From positions 1 to 5,877 of the forward strand of contig JALVCM010000019.1 in NCBI GenBank assembly GCA_027010005.1: a stretch of 5,877 nt of DNA, in the 5' to 3' direction. Below are positions 1 to 5,877 of the stretch, in pieces. The notes under the pieces are model-generated. The model was not told where the DNA came from. It ran no database searches and worked only from the letters and a program-made list of their open reading frames with translations. Position 1 is the first letter of the stretch. Every line of letters starts with the position of its first letter. This stretch comes from Thiohalobacter sp. (GTDB lineage Bacteria > Pseudomonadota > Gammaproteobacteria > DSM-19610). The translations under genes and the position numbers were made by a program.

Positions 1-402
1 CACAATACCGGCACGCGGCACCGTTGCCAGCGACGGGTCAAGATAGAGCAATGCATTCTGCAGGGTACCTGACCGGTTGCCGGCTGCCGGGTGTACGACC
101 AGCCCCGCCGGCTTGTTGATGACCCGTACCTGGTCATCCTGATAGACGATATCCAGCGCGATGTTTTCCGGCTCAACAGCGCCCTCTTCCTGCAACTCGG
201 CCTGAATCTCGACGGCCTCACCACCCAGAACGCGTTGCCGCACCGCAGCCGGTTTCCCGTCCACCAGTACGTGCCCCTGTTTTGTCCATTGCTGGAGACG
301 GCTACGGGAATAGCGGGGGAAAAGCTCGGCCAGCACCTGGTCAAGACGCCTCCCTGCAGCCTGTTCAGGGATCGTATCGTTGAGATAAATGGTTTCAGAC
401 AT
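1..402 (-). CDS. rluD: 23S rRNA pseudouridine synthase RluD, N-terminal part (cut by window edge)
   Basis: This is the first 134 codons of a gene read leftwards from the ATG at 402-400; the rest lies outside the window. The protein begins MSETIYLNDTIPEQAAGRRL. An S4-type RNA-binding domain covers about residues 17-75 (LDQVLAELFPRYSRSRLQQW, then GHVLVDGK and VLGGEAVEI). The start of the pseudouridine synthase fold follows (ALDIVYQDD, VINKPAGLVVHPAAGN, ending PRAGIV). In the family the next residues are HRLDKDT, which hold the catalytic Asp, so the active site is just off the edge and cannot be checked. Known RluD makes pseudouridines in helix 69 of 23S rRNA and supports ribosome assembly and termination. 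The start fits the usual N-terminus, although no good Shine-Dalgarno is visible upstream. It is divergent from bamD, as in other gammaproteobacteria. RluC is less likely given the neighbour and the motif spelling. Confidence 0.93.
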   Translation of the reverse strand, partial: MSETIYLNDTIPEQAAGRRLDQVLAELFPRYSRSRLQQWTKQGHVLVDGKPAAVRQRVLGGEAVEIQAELQEEGAVEPENIALDIVYQDDQVRVINKPAGLVVHPAAGNRSGTLQNALLYLDPSLATVPRAGIV

Positions 403-411
403 GGAATCAGG

Positions 412-441
412 TGGCCAACAGCCGGCTTGCGGCCTTACAAT
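412..441 (+). promoter_or_regulatory. Candidate sigma-70 promoter for bamD in the rluD/bamD divergent gap
   Basis: A good -10 element, TACAAT, is at 436-441 and a weak -35, TGGCCA, is at 412-417 with an 18-base spacer. Transcription would start near 448, giving a leader of roughly 27 bases with GGAA at 462-465 before the bamD ATG at 475. The -10 matches consensus at 5 of 6 positions and the -35 at 4 of 6. I found no comparably good promoter on the opposite strand for rluD in the same 72-base gap; there is a TTGAAA there but no properly spaced -10. Confidence 0.4.
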
Positions 442-474
442 TAGGTTCGATTTTCAAAACCGGAAAAATGGCAG

Positions 475-1233
475 ATGCACTGGTTACGCCTTATACCGCT
501 TCTGGCGGCATTATTCACCCTCGGCTGTGCAACGACCGGCGAGGACGAGCTGGGAAATCTCTCGGCCAACGAGCTGTACAAACGCGCCAAGGATGCGCTG
601 GCCTCGTCGGACTTTGAAACGGCCATCAATACCTTCGAAAAACTGGAAGCCCGCTACCCGTTCGGCAAATATGCCCAGCAGGCACAGCTGGAAATTGCCT
701 ATGCCTACTACAAGTTTGACGAACCTGACTCGGCGATTGCCGCGGCGGACCGTTTCATTCGTAACAATCCGGGCAACAAATACCTGGATTATGCCTACTA
801 TCTGAAGGGGCTGGCCAACTACACGCGAGGCATGAGCATTGTTGACCGACTGGCCAACCGTGACCCGTCGGAACGCGACACGCGTGCCCTGCGCGATGCC
901 TTCAGCGATTTCACCACCCTGGTACAGAAATTCCCTGACAGCCGCTACGCGGAAGACAGCAAAAAACGGCTGATTTTCCTGCACAACCAGCTGGCACAAT
1001 ACGAAATCAATGTCGCCCGCTATTACATGCACCGTGAAGCCTGGGTGGCGGCCGCCAACCGGGCACGTTATGTCATCGAGAATTACCAGCGTACCCCGGC
1101 GTCCCGTGAGGCCTTGCAGGTACTGGTCGTCGCCTATACCCGCATGGGCATGACCGACCTGGCAAGGGATGCACAGCGTGTGCTGGATATGAACATGCCG
1201 CCAATTCCCGTATCGGGAAAGGCTGTACCGTAA
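475..1233 (+). CDS. bamD: Outer membrane protein assembly factor BamD (ComL/YfiO lipoprotein)
   Basis: A 252-residue lipoprotein, close to the 245 of E. coli BamD. BamD is the essential lipoprotein of the BAM complex; it sits on the periplasmic face of the outer membrane and helps BamA insert beta-barrel proteins. Residues 1-17 form a lipoprotein signal peptide (MHWLRLIPLLAALFTLG) with the acylated Cys at 18; the -3 position is Thr rather than the usual Leu. The mature part is tetratricopeptide-like: NELYKRAKDAL, FEKLEARYPFGKYAQQAQLE, AYAYYKFDEPDSAIAAADRF, IRNNPGNKYLDYAYYLKGL, then AFSDFTTLVQKFPDSRYAED, VARYYMHREAWVAAANRARY and a C-terminal helix pair. The RYPFG and RFIRxxP blocks are hallmarks of the family. 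The ATG at 475 is the only in-frame ATG after a stop at 442 and has GGAA 9 bases upstream. It converges on glnB with 12 bases between the stops. Confidence 0.96.
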   Translation: MHWLRLIPLLAALFTLGCATTGEDELGNLSANELYKRAKDALASSDFETAINTFEKLEARYPFGKYAQQAQLEIAYAYYKFDEPDSAIAAADRFIRNNPGNKYLDYAYYLKGLANYTRGMSIVDRLANRDPSERDTRALRDAFSDFTTLVQKFPDSRYAEDSKKRLIFLHNQLAQYEINVARYYMHREAWVAAANRARYVIENYQRTPASREALQVLVVAYTRMGMTDLARDAQRVLDMNMPPIPVSGKAVP

Positions 1234-1243
1234 ACCGGGAATT
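1203..1243. repeat. Nested inverted repeats at the bamD/glnB convergent junction
   Basis: AATTCCCG at 1203-1210 can pair with CGGGAATT at 1236-1243 (8 base pairs, 25-base loop). The same left arm can instead pair locally as TTCCCG (1205-1210), loop TAT, CGGGAA (1214-1219). The structure spans the last codons of bamD and the 12-base gap before the glnB stop. Neither strand has a T-tract after the stem, so this is not a standard Rho-independent terminator. It could still stabilise RNA 3' ends or aid termination for both genes. The functional reading is inference. Confidence 0.35.
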
Positions 1244-1245
1244 CT

Positions 1246-1662
<417 letters not shown>

Positions 1663-3327
1663 TCATTTTCCGTCGCGTGCCAGCTGCGCGTCGAGAAAAC
1701 CGGAGGTAATCGGGTAACGGCGGTCACGGCCAAAGGCCCGCTTGCTGATACGCACCCCCGGCGGGGCCTGGCGACGCTTGTATTCATTGCGGTCGACCAT
1801 GGTCGCAACACGCCGGACCATGTCAGCGTCAAAACCCAGCGCAATCAGTTTACGCACCCCCATATCCTGTTCGATATAACCTTCCAGGATCGGATCCAGC
1901 AGTTCATAGGGGGGTAGTGAATCCTCGTCTTTCTGGTCCGGTGCCAGCTCTGCAGAAGGCGGGCGGTCGATGACCCGCTGCGGGATTACCGGGGTGATTG
2001 AATTCCGGTACTCAGACAGGCGGTATACCAGCAGCTTGGGAACATCCTTGATGGGGGCAAATCCACCGGCCATATCACCGTAAAGTGTCGCATAGCCCAC
2101 TGACATCTCGCTCTTGTTACCGGTCGTCAGCAGAATATGGCCCTGCTTGTTGGACAACGCCATCAGGATGATGCCACGGCAACGCGCCTGGATATTTTCT
2201 TCCGTGGCATCAGGCCGGGTTCCCGCAAAGGCATCGGACAGAACCTCGAGGAAACTGTTGAACGGCGGTTCAATGGAAATCTCCTGGTAGGCAACACCCA
2301 GCGTTTCGGCCTCGGCACGTGCATCCTCCAGGCTGATATCGGCGGTGTAACGGGACGGCATCATCACCGCCTGTACACGCTCTGCACCGATGGCATCCAC
2401 GGCAATGGCCAACGTCAGGGCCGAGTCAATACCCCCGGACAGGCCGATAATGGCACCGCCAAAACCGTTCTTTTCAATATAATCCCGCACACCCAGTACC
2501 AGCACACGGTAAATACCGGCAATCTCGTCAGCACGCACAGACACTTCACCGGGCAGTACTTCGACGTAACCATTTTCAGGTGCAAAATCGACCGGGTACA
2601 GGCCCTCTTCACACGCCGGTGCGCGTACAGCCGTGGCCGCATGACGATCCAGCACAAAAGATTCCCCATCAAACACCAGTTCATCCTGTCCACCAACCAG
2701 ATTGACGTAAACCACCGGACAATGGGTCTCGCCGACACGTTCGGCTACCACGGCCTCACGTTCATTGGATTTGCCGGTCCGGAAAGGTGACGCGTTCAGG
2801 TTCACGAGTAACTGCGCACCATCGTCAACCGCGGCACGCGCCGGTCCCGGTAACCAGATATCTTCACAGATTGTCACACCGATACGGATACCTGCCACCT
2901 CCGTCACACAGAACCCGTCACCCGGGACAAAATAGCGTTTCTCGTCAAATACGCTGTAGTTGGGCAGGTGGTGCTTGCGGCAGCGTGTGACAATCTCCCC
3001 ATTACGAATCAGCGATGCCGTATTGTAACGACCATGGGACGTCTGTTCCGGGTGACCGACCAGCAGATCGATACCACGCACTTCTGCGCACAGCCGCTCA
3101 AGCCCCTCGGCCACCATCTCGTGCAGGACCGGCCGCAGCAACAGGTCTTCCGGCGGGTAGCCGGTTAATGTCAGTTCAGGGAAAACAATCAGGTCCGCGT
3201 CAAGTTCATCGCGCGCACGCGCCGCACAATCAATGACCCGCGAGACATTGCCCGGCACATCACCGACCCGCAGGTCGACCTGCGCCATGACCAGCCGTAA
3301 TGCAGATGTCTGCGGTCGCGTAGTCAC
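1663..3327 (-). CDS. nadE: Glutamine-dependent NAD+ synthetase (glutaminase plus synthetase domains)
   Basis: A 554-residue cytoplasmic enzyme that converts deamido-NAD+ to NAD+ with ATP and glutamine, the last step of NAD biosynthesis. The N-terminal nitrilase-type glutaminase domain (about 10-265) shows the full Glu-Lys-Cys triad: Glu51 in [14 protein letters not shown], Lys118 in [13 protein letters not shown] and Cys154 in GVTICEDIW. The C-terminal synthetase domain (about 272-554) has the pyrophosphate-binding loop SGGIDS at 297-302, [20 protein letters not shown] at 401-420, and a C-terminal [10 protein letters not shown] block. The length fits the shorter bacterial two-domain form, not the roughly 680-residue mycobacterial one. 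The start is GTG, overlapping the sucD stop by 4 bases (GTGA). The next ATG (codon 14, 3288) would remove the first beta strand [10 protein letters not shown], so GTG is preferred. Overlap with sucD implies co-translation. Confidence 0.95.
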   Translation of the reverse strand: MTTRPQTSALRLVMAQVDLRVGDVPGNVSRVIDCAARARDELDADLIVFPELTLTGYPPEDLLLRPVLHEMVAEGLERLCAEVRGIDLLVGHPEQTSHGRYNTASLIRNGEIVTRCRKHHLPNYSVFDEKRYFVPGDGFCVTEVAGIRIGVTICEDIWLPGPARAAVDDGAQLLVNLNASPFRTGKSNEREAVVAERVGETHCPVVYVNLVGGQDELVFDGESFVLDRHAATAVRAPACEEGLYPVDFAPENGYVEVLPGEVSVRADEIAGIYRVLVLGVRDYIEKNGFGGAIIGLSGGIDSALTLAIAVDAIGAERVQAVMMPSRYTADISLEDARAEAETLGVAYQEISIEPPFNSFLEVLSDAFAGTRPDATEENIQARCRGIILMALSNKQGHILLTTGNKSEMSVGYATLYGDMAGGFAPIKDVPKLLVYRLSEYRNSITPVIPQRVIDRPPSAELAPDQKDEDSLPPYELLDPILEGYIEQDMGVRKLIALGFDADMVRRVATMVDRNEYKRRQAPPGVRISKRAFGRDRRYPITSGFLDAQLARDGK

Positions 3328-4199
3328 GATCCTGACAGCAGCTCCTGCATACGTAGTCCCATGTCAGCGGGGGAACGTACAACCGCCACACCCGCCTGCT
3401 CCAGTGCAGCAAACTTGGCTTCCGCGGTCCCCTTGCCGCCACTGATAATGGCGCCGGCATGCCCCATACGCTTACCGGGCGGTGCCGTCACGCCTGCAAT
3501 GTAGGCAACCACCGGCTTGTTCATGTGATCTGCGATAAAGGCAGCGGCATCCTCCTCGGCACTGCCGCCAATTTCACCGACCAGTATCACGCCTTCGGTG
3601 TCCGGGTCGCGTTCGAAGCGCTCCAGGCAGTCGATAAATTCCAGGCCGTGAATCGGGTCGCCACCAATCCCGACACAGGTGGTCTGTCCCAGCCCCGCCT
3701 GGGTGGTCTGGTAGACCGCCTCATAGGTCAGGGTACCGGAACGTGACACAATACCGACGCGGCCTGGCTGGTGGATGGCACCGGGCATAATGCCGATCTT
3801 GCACTCACCCGGGGTGATGATACCCGGGCAGTTGGGGCCGATGAGGTGTACATGGCGGCCTGCCAGCGCAGCCTTGACCCGGACCATATCCAGTACCGGG
3901 ATACCCTCGGTGATACAGACGATCACCTCGATACCCGCGTCGGCGGCTTCCAGAATGGCGTCGGCAGCAAAGGCGGCAGGGACATAAATCATGCTGGCAT
4001 TGGCAGCAGTTTCATTCACCGCATCCTGGACTGTGTTGAAGACCGGCAGGCCCAGGTGTGTCTGCCCCCCCTTGCCCGGTGTCACGCCACCGACCATCTG
4101 CGTTCCATAGGCCTGTGCCTGTTCAGAGTGGAAAGTGCCCTGCCTGCCGGTGAATCCCTGGCAGATGACACGCGTGTTTTTACTGACAAGAATACTCAT
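3324..4199 (-). CDS. sucD: Succinyl-CoA synthetase alpha subunit
   Basis: A 291-residue subunit, the usual length. With SucC it interconverts succinyl-CoA and succinate while making ATP or GTP, the substrate-level phosphorylation step of the TCA cycle. Alpha binds CoA and carries the phosphohistidine. Visible are the CoA-binding [11 protein letters not shown] at 17-27 with [10 protein letters not shown] at 36-45, the [20 protein letters not shown] block at 119-138, SRSGTLTYE at 152-160, the GGDPIHG and [11 protein letters not shown] segments, and the active-site signature [18 protein letters not shown] with the phosphorylated His247. All key residues are present. The ATG at 4199 overlaps the sucC stop by 4 bases (ATGA), with GGGA 7 bases upstream, so the two subunits are translationally coupled, as expected for a fixed-ratio complex. 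The stop overlaps the nadE start. Confidence 0.97.
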   Translation of the reverse strand: MSILVSKNTRVICQGFTGRQGTFHSEQAQAYGTQMVGGVTPGKGGQTHLGLPVFNTVQDAVNETAANASMIYVPAAFAADAILEAADAGIEVIVCITEGIPVLDMVRVKAALAGRHVHLIGPNCPGIITPGECKIGIMPGAIHQPGRVGIVSRSGTLTYEAVYQTTQAGLGQTTCVGIGGDPIHGLEFIDCLERFERDPDTEGVILVGEIGGSAEEDAAAFIADHMNKPVVAYIAGVTAPPGKRMGHAGAIISGGKGTAEAKFAALEQAGVAVVRSPADMGLRMQELLSGS

Positions 4200-5368
4200 G
4201 ATGTTTTCCCGGCAATCGCGGCAACCACTTTCTGCGCCGCATCGGTGAGCCCTTCAGCAGCAATAATGCTCAGACCTGAATCGGCCAGTAGTTGTTTACC
4301 CTGGTCCACGTTAGTGCCTTCCAGACGCACCACAACCGGCAGTTCGACCCCGACCTCCTCGACCGCCTGGATAATGCCCTCGGCAATCAGGTCACAGCGT
4401 ACAATGCCGCCAAAAATGTTGACCAGGATGGCGCGCACCTTGCTGTCGGACAGGATCAGCTTGAAAGCCTCGGATACCCTGTCAGCCGTTGCGCCACCCC
4501 CCACATCGAGGAAATTTGCCGGCTCACCACCGTGCAACTTGATCAGGTCCATGGTCGCCATGGCCAGGCCGGCACCATTGACCATGCAGGCGATATTGCC
4601 ATCCAGGGTAATGTAGTTCAGGCCGTGCTCGCTGGCGGCGCGCTCCTTGTCATCTTCCTGGGTCGGGTCGCGCAAATCCCCGATGGCCGGGTGGCGATAC
4701 AGGGCGTTGTCCTCGATATCCAGCTTGGCGTCCAGCGCCAGCAGCTGGCCGTCACGTGTCACGACCAGCGGGTTGATCTCCACCAGGCTCGCGTCTTCCT
4801 GCTCGAACAGACGGAACAGCCCGCCCAGCATCCGGGTAAATGCCCTGACCTGGTCGCCCGCCAGGCCAAGCCCGAAAGCCAGGTTCCTGCATTGATAAGG
4901 TTGCAGGCCGACTGCCGGGTGCACCGCCTCGGTCAGAATGGCATCGGGGTCTTTGGCCGCGACCTCTTCGATATCCATCCCCCCGGCGCGCGAAGCCATG
5001 ACCGTGATGCGTTCACTCTGGCGGTCGACCAGCAGGCCAAGGTACAGCTCGCGGTCGATATCCACCGTCCCCTCCACCAGCAGGCGGTGAACGGGCAGAC
5101 CGGGCTCACCGGTCTGCCGCGTGACCAGCCGGCTGCCAAGCAACTTGTCGGCAAACTGGCGAACGGCATCGATATCCTCCAGTAACTTCACGCCACCGGC
5201 CTTGCCACGCCCGCCGGCGTGCACCTGGGCCTTGACCACCCAGCGATCACCACCCAGTGTCCTGGCCGCCTCGGCCGCGGCAGGTGCAGACTCCACCATG
5301 CGACCGTCAGGGACGGGAACTGCGTACTCACGGAACAGTTGTTTTGCCTGGTATTCGTGTAAATGCAT
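4196..5368 (-). CDS. sucC: Succinyl-CoA synthetase (ADP-forming) beta subunit
   Basis: A 390-residue ATP-grasp subunit, against 388 in E. coli. It binds the nucleotide and succinate and partners SucD. The protein starts [20 protein letters not shown]. The ATP-grasp region (about 1-240) has Lys46 in [19 protein letters not shown], and the Mg-binding set Glu197, Asn199 (VEINP) and Asp213 falls at the E. coli numbering. The C-terminal ligase-CoA domain (about 245-390) includes [45 protein letters not shown] and [12 protein letters not shown]. Nucleotide specificity (ATP or GTP) cannot be fixed by eye. The ATG at 5368 is preceded by AGGAAG with a 5-base gap, a strong ribosome-binding site. It is the first gene of the sucC-sucD-nadE(-glnB) cluster. 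No sucAB, lpd or sdh gene is adjacent in this window, unlike the E. coli arrangement. Confidence 0.97.
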   Translation of the reverse strand: MHLHEYQAKQLFREYAVPVPDGRMVESAPAAAEAARTLGGDRWVVKAQVHAGGRGKAGGVKLLEDIDAVRQFADKLLGSRLVTRQTGEPGLPVHRLLVEGTVDIDRELYLGLLVDRQSERITVMASRAGGMDIEEVAAKDPDAILTEAVHPAVGLQPYQCRNLAFGLGLAGDQVRAFTRMLGGLFRLFEQEDASLVEINPLVVTRDGQLLALDAKLDIEDNALYRHPAIGDLRDPTQEDDKERAASEHGLNYITLDGNIACMVNGAGLAMATMDLIKLHGGEPANFLDVGGGATADRVSEAFKLILSDSKVRAILVNIFGGIVRCDLIAEGIIQAVEEVGVELPVVVRLEGTNVDQGKQLLADSGLSIIAAEGLTDAAQKVVAAIAGKTS

Positions 5369-5468
5369 GGCAGCTTCCTGAATTTGAAGGGCTGTATTCT
5401 GCGTAATGAGCAGGGGTTGAGTAAAGCCTTACTGGCAGCCCATGACATATAAGGTACACTAGACCACC
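5369..5468. promoter_or_regulatory. Divergent promoter region between sucC and the PP0621-family gene
   Basis: This 100-base gap must start transcription in both directions. For sucC (minus), a weak pair is TTTACT (5425-5420) and CAGAAT (5401-5396) with an 18-base spacer, which would start near 5389 with about a 20-base leader carrying AGGAAG. For the plus-strand gene, CTGGCA (5432-5437) and TACACT (5455-5460) have a 17-base spacer but would start only about 2 bases before the ATG at 5469; TATAAG at 5448-5453 is an alternative -10. An inverted repeat AGTAA-AGCC-TTACT (5420-5433) overlaps both predicted -35 elements and could be an operator. All promoter calls are weak matches. Confidence 0.35.
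5420..5433. repeat. Short perfect inverted repeat, possible operator
   Basis: AGTAA and TTACT form a perfect 5-base inverted repeat around the 4-base centre AGCC. It lies roughly midway in the 100-base divergent gap and overlaps the candidate -35 elements of both directions. The repeat is short, so chance is a real possibility. The regulator that might bind is unknown. Confidence 0.25.
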
Positions 5469-5690
5469 ATGTTCGGCATACGCGTACTCATTTTTTTACT
5501 CGGCATCGCACTGGTGGTGTGGATACTGTTTCGACTGGCTCGCAGCCCGTCGAGCGGGAAGCCACACAAAAAACAGGTCGGTGACATGGTGCGCTGCGCC
5601 CGCTGCGGCACTTTTGTACCGCGCAGTGAAGCCATTCATGAAGGTGACCGCGACTACTGCTCCACACAGCACCGGGATGAGGATCGCTGA
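5469..5690 (+). CDS. Small membrane-anchored zinc-ribbon protein, PP0621 family
   Basis: A 73-residue protein. Residues about 6-22 (VLIFLLGIALVVWILFR) form one membrane helix, followed by a basic linker (RLARSPSSGKPHKK) that suggests a cytoplasmic C-terminus. The tail carries CARC (Cys43, Cys46) and CSTQH (Cys64, His68), a likely zinc-binding CxxC...CxxxH set in a short ribbon-like fold. This layout matches the PP0621 family named after a Pseudomonas putida protein; the family's function is not established to my knowledge. The ATG at 5469 has only a weak upstream AAGG 12 bases away. The next gene, a PilS-like kinase, starts 5 bases after the stop, so the two are almost certainly co-transcribed. 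A role linked to the kinase or its membrane complex is inference from context. Confidence 0.75.
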   Translation: MFGIRVLIFLLGIALVVWILFRLARSPSSGKPHKKQVGDMVRCARCGTFVPRSEAIHEGDRDYCSTQHRDEDR

Positions 5691-5695
5691 CACGT

Positions 5696-5877
5696 ATGGC
5701 AAATCCTGCCAACCCGGATAAGGCGCAGACAGAAACCCGTACCGGCTGGCAGCGACTCCGCCTGCTGACCTTCTATCGCCTGATCCTCGCCGGCCTGCTG
5801 GCAGTCCTGTATTTCACCCTGCGCGACAGTAATCCGTTTGGTGTTGTGGACCAGGGACTGTTTCGCTCGACTCTGCT
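5696..5877 (+). CDS. pilS: Membrane sensor histidine kinase, likely PilS (N-terminus only; runs off the window)
   Basis: Only 60 codons plus two bases are present. The ATG at 5696 follows the previous stop by 5 bases, with GAGGA at 5679-5683. After a polar stretch of about 16 residues comes WQRLRLLTFYRLILAG and then a hydrophobic helix (about 23-42, LLTFYRLILAGLLAVLYFTL). The pattern RLxxFYRLxxAxLL before the first membrane helix resembles the start of PilS, the multi-helix sensor kinase that with PilR and RpoN controls type IV pilin genes. The position after a PP0621-family gene and near bamD/rluD supports this. The PAS, HisKA and ATPase parts are outside the window, so the kinase assignment rests on this short N-terminus and synteny. 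Another NtrB-like kinase is possible. Confidence 0.6.
   Translation, partial: MANPANPDKAQTETRTGWQRLRLLTFYRLILAGLLAVLYFTLRDSNPFGVVDQGLFRSTL

Noticed and set aside
91..444. Plus-strand open frame of 117 codons opposite rluD
   Set aside because: Antisense to the RluD N-terminus, which matches the family along its whole visible length.
511..1032. Minus-strand open frame of 173 codons opposite bamD
   Set aside because: Antisense to a clear BamD; no supporting motif.
2137..2790. Plus-strand open frame of 217 codons opposite nadE
   Set aside because: Shadow of nadE; no ribosome-binding site or recognisable protein.
3286..3288. Alternative ATG start for nadE (codon 14)
   Set aside because: It would delete the first conserved beta strand of the glutaminase domain; the GTG overlapping the sucD stop gives the full domain.
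3771..4616. Plus-strand open frame of 281 codons opposite sucD and the 3' end of sucC
   Set aside because: It spans two real genes on the other strand, and its translation is low in complexity and lacks any family motif.
4292..5185. Long plus-strand open frame (297 codons) opposite sucC
   Set aside because: It is fully antisense to an intact, motif-complete sucC, has no recognisable domain, and is explained by codon bias of the real gene.

Overview
The window looks like a chromosomal housekeeping region of a gammaproteobacterium. The DNA is moderately GC-rich, and the BamD, PII (GlnB), RluD and SucCD products resemble their enterobacterial and pseudomonad counterparts in length and motifs. 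The neighbours rluD / bamD and the pair PP0621-family gene / pilS-like kinase gene are also typical of that class. I cannot name the genus from sequence alone. No phage, insertion sequence, CRISPR, tRNA or rRNA is visible. Coding density is very high and no stretch over 100 bases lacks a gene.

Layout, left to right. Bases 1-402 (minus) hold the N-terminal 134 codons of rluD, the 23S rRNA pseudouridine synthase, cut by the window edge. A 72-base divergent gap follows, then bamD (475-1233, plus), an outer-membrane assembly lipoprotein. bamD converges on glnB with only 12 bases between the stop codons. On the minus strand, read right to left, comes a compact cluster: sucC (5368-4196), sucD (4199-3324), nadE (3327-1663) and glnB (1584-1246). 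The first three overlap by 4 bases at each junction, and glnB follows nadE after 78 bases. A 100-base divergent gap separates sucC from two plus-strand genes: a small membrane-anchored zinc-ribbon protein of the PP0621 family (5469-5690), and, 5 bases later, the start of a membrane sensor kinase most like PilS (5696 to the window end).

How the genes fit together. The minus-strand cluster joins succinyl-CoA synthetase (the TCA step after 2-oxoglutarate dehydrogenase), glutamine-dependent NAD+ synthetase, and the PII protein that senses 2-oxoglutarate, ATP/ADP and, through uridylylation, glutamine. All parts touch the carbon/nitrogen balance, and NadE uses glutamine and ATP. PII control of a glutamine-dependent NadE has been described in Azospirillum, so the arrangement is a plausible physical record of such a circuit. 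The flanking genes rluD, bamD, PP0621 and pilS form, as I recall, a near-contiguous block in Pseudomonas, so the metabolic cluster appears to sit inside an otherwise conserved neighbourhood. I found no clearly new biological system here. The cluster is the most interesting feature.
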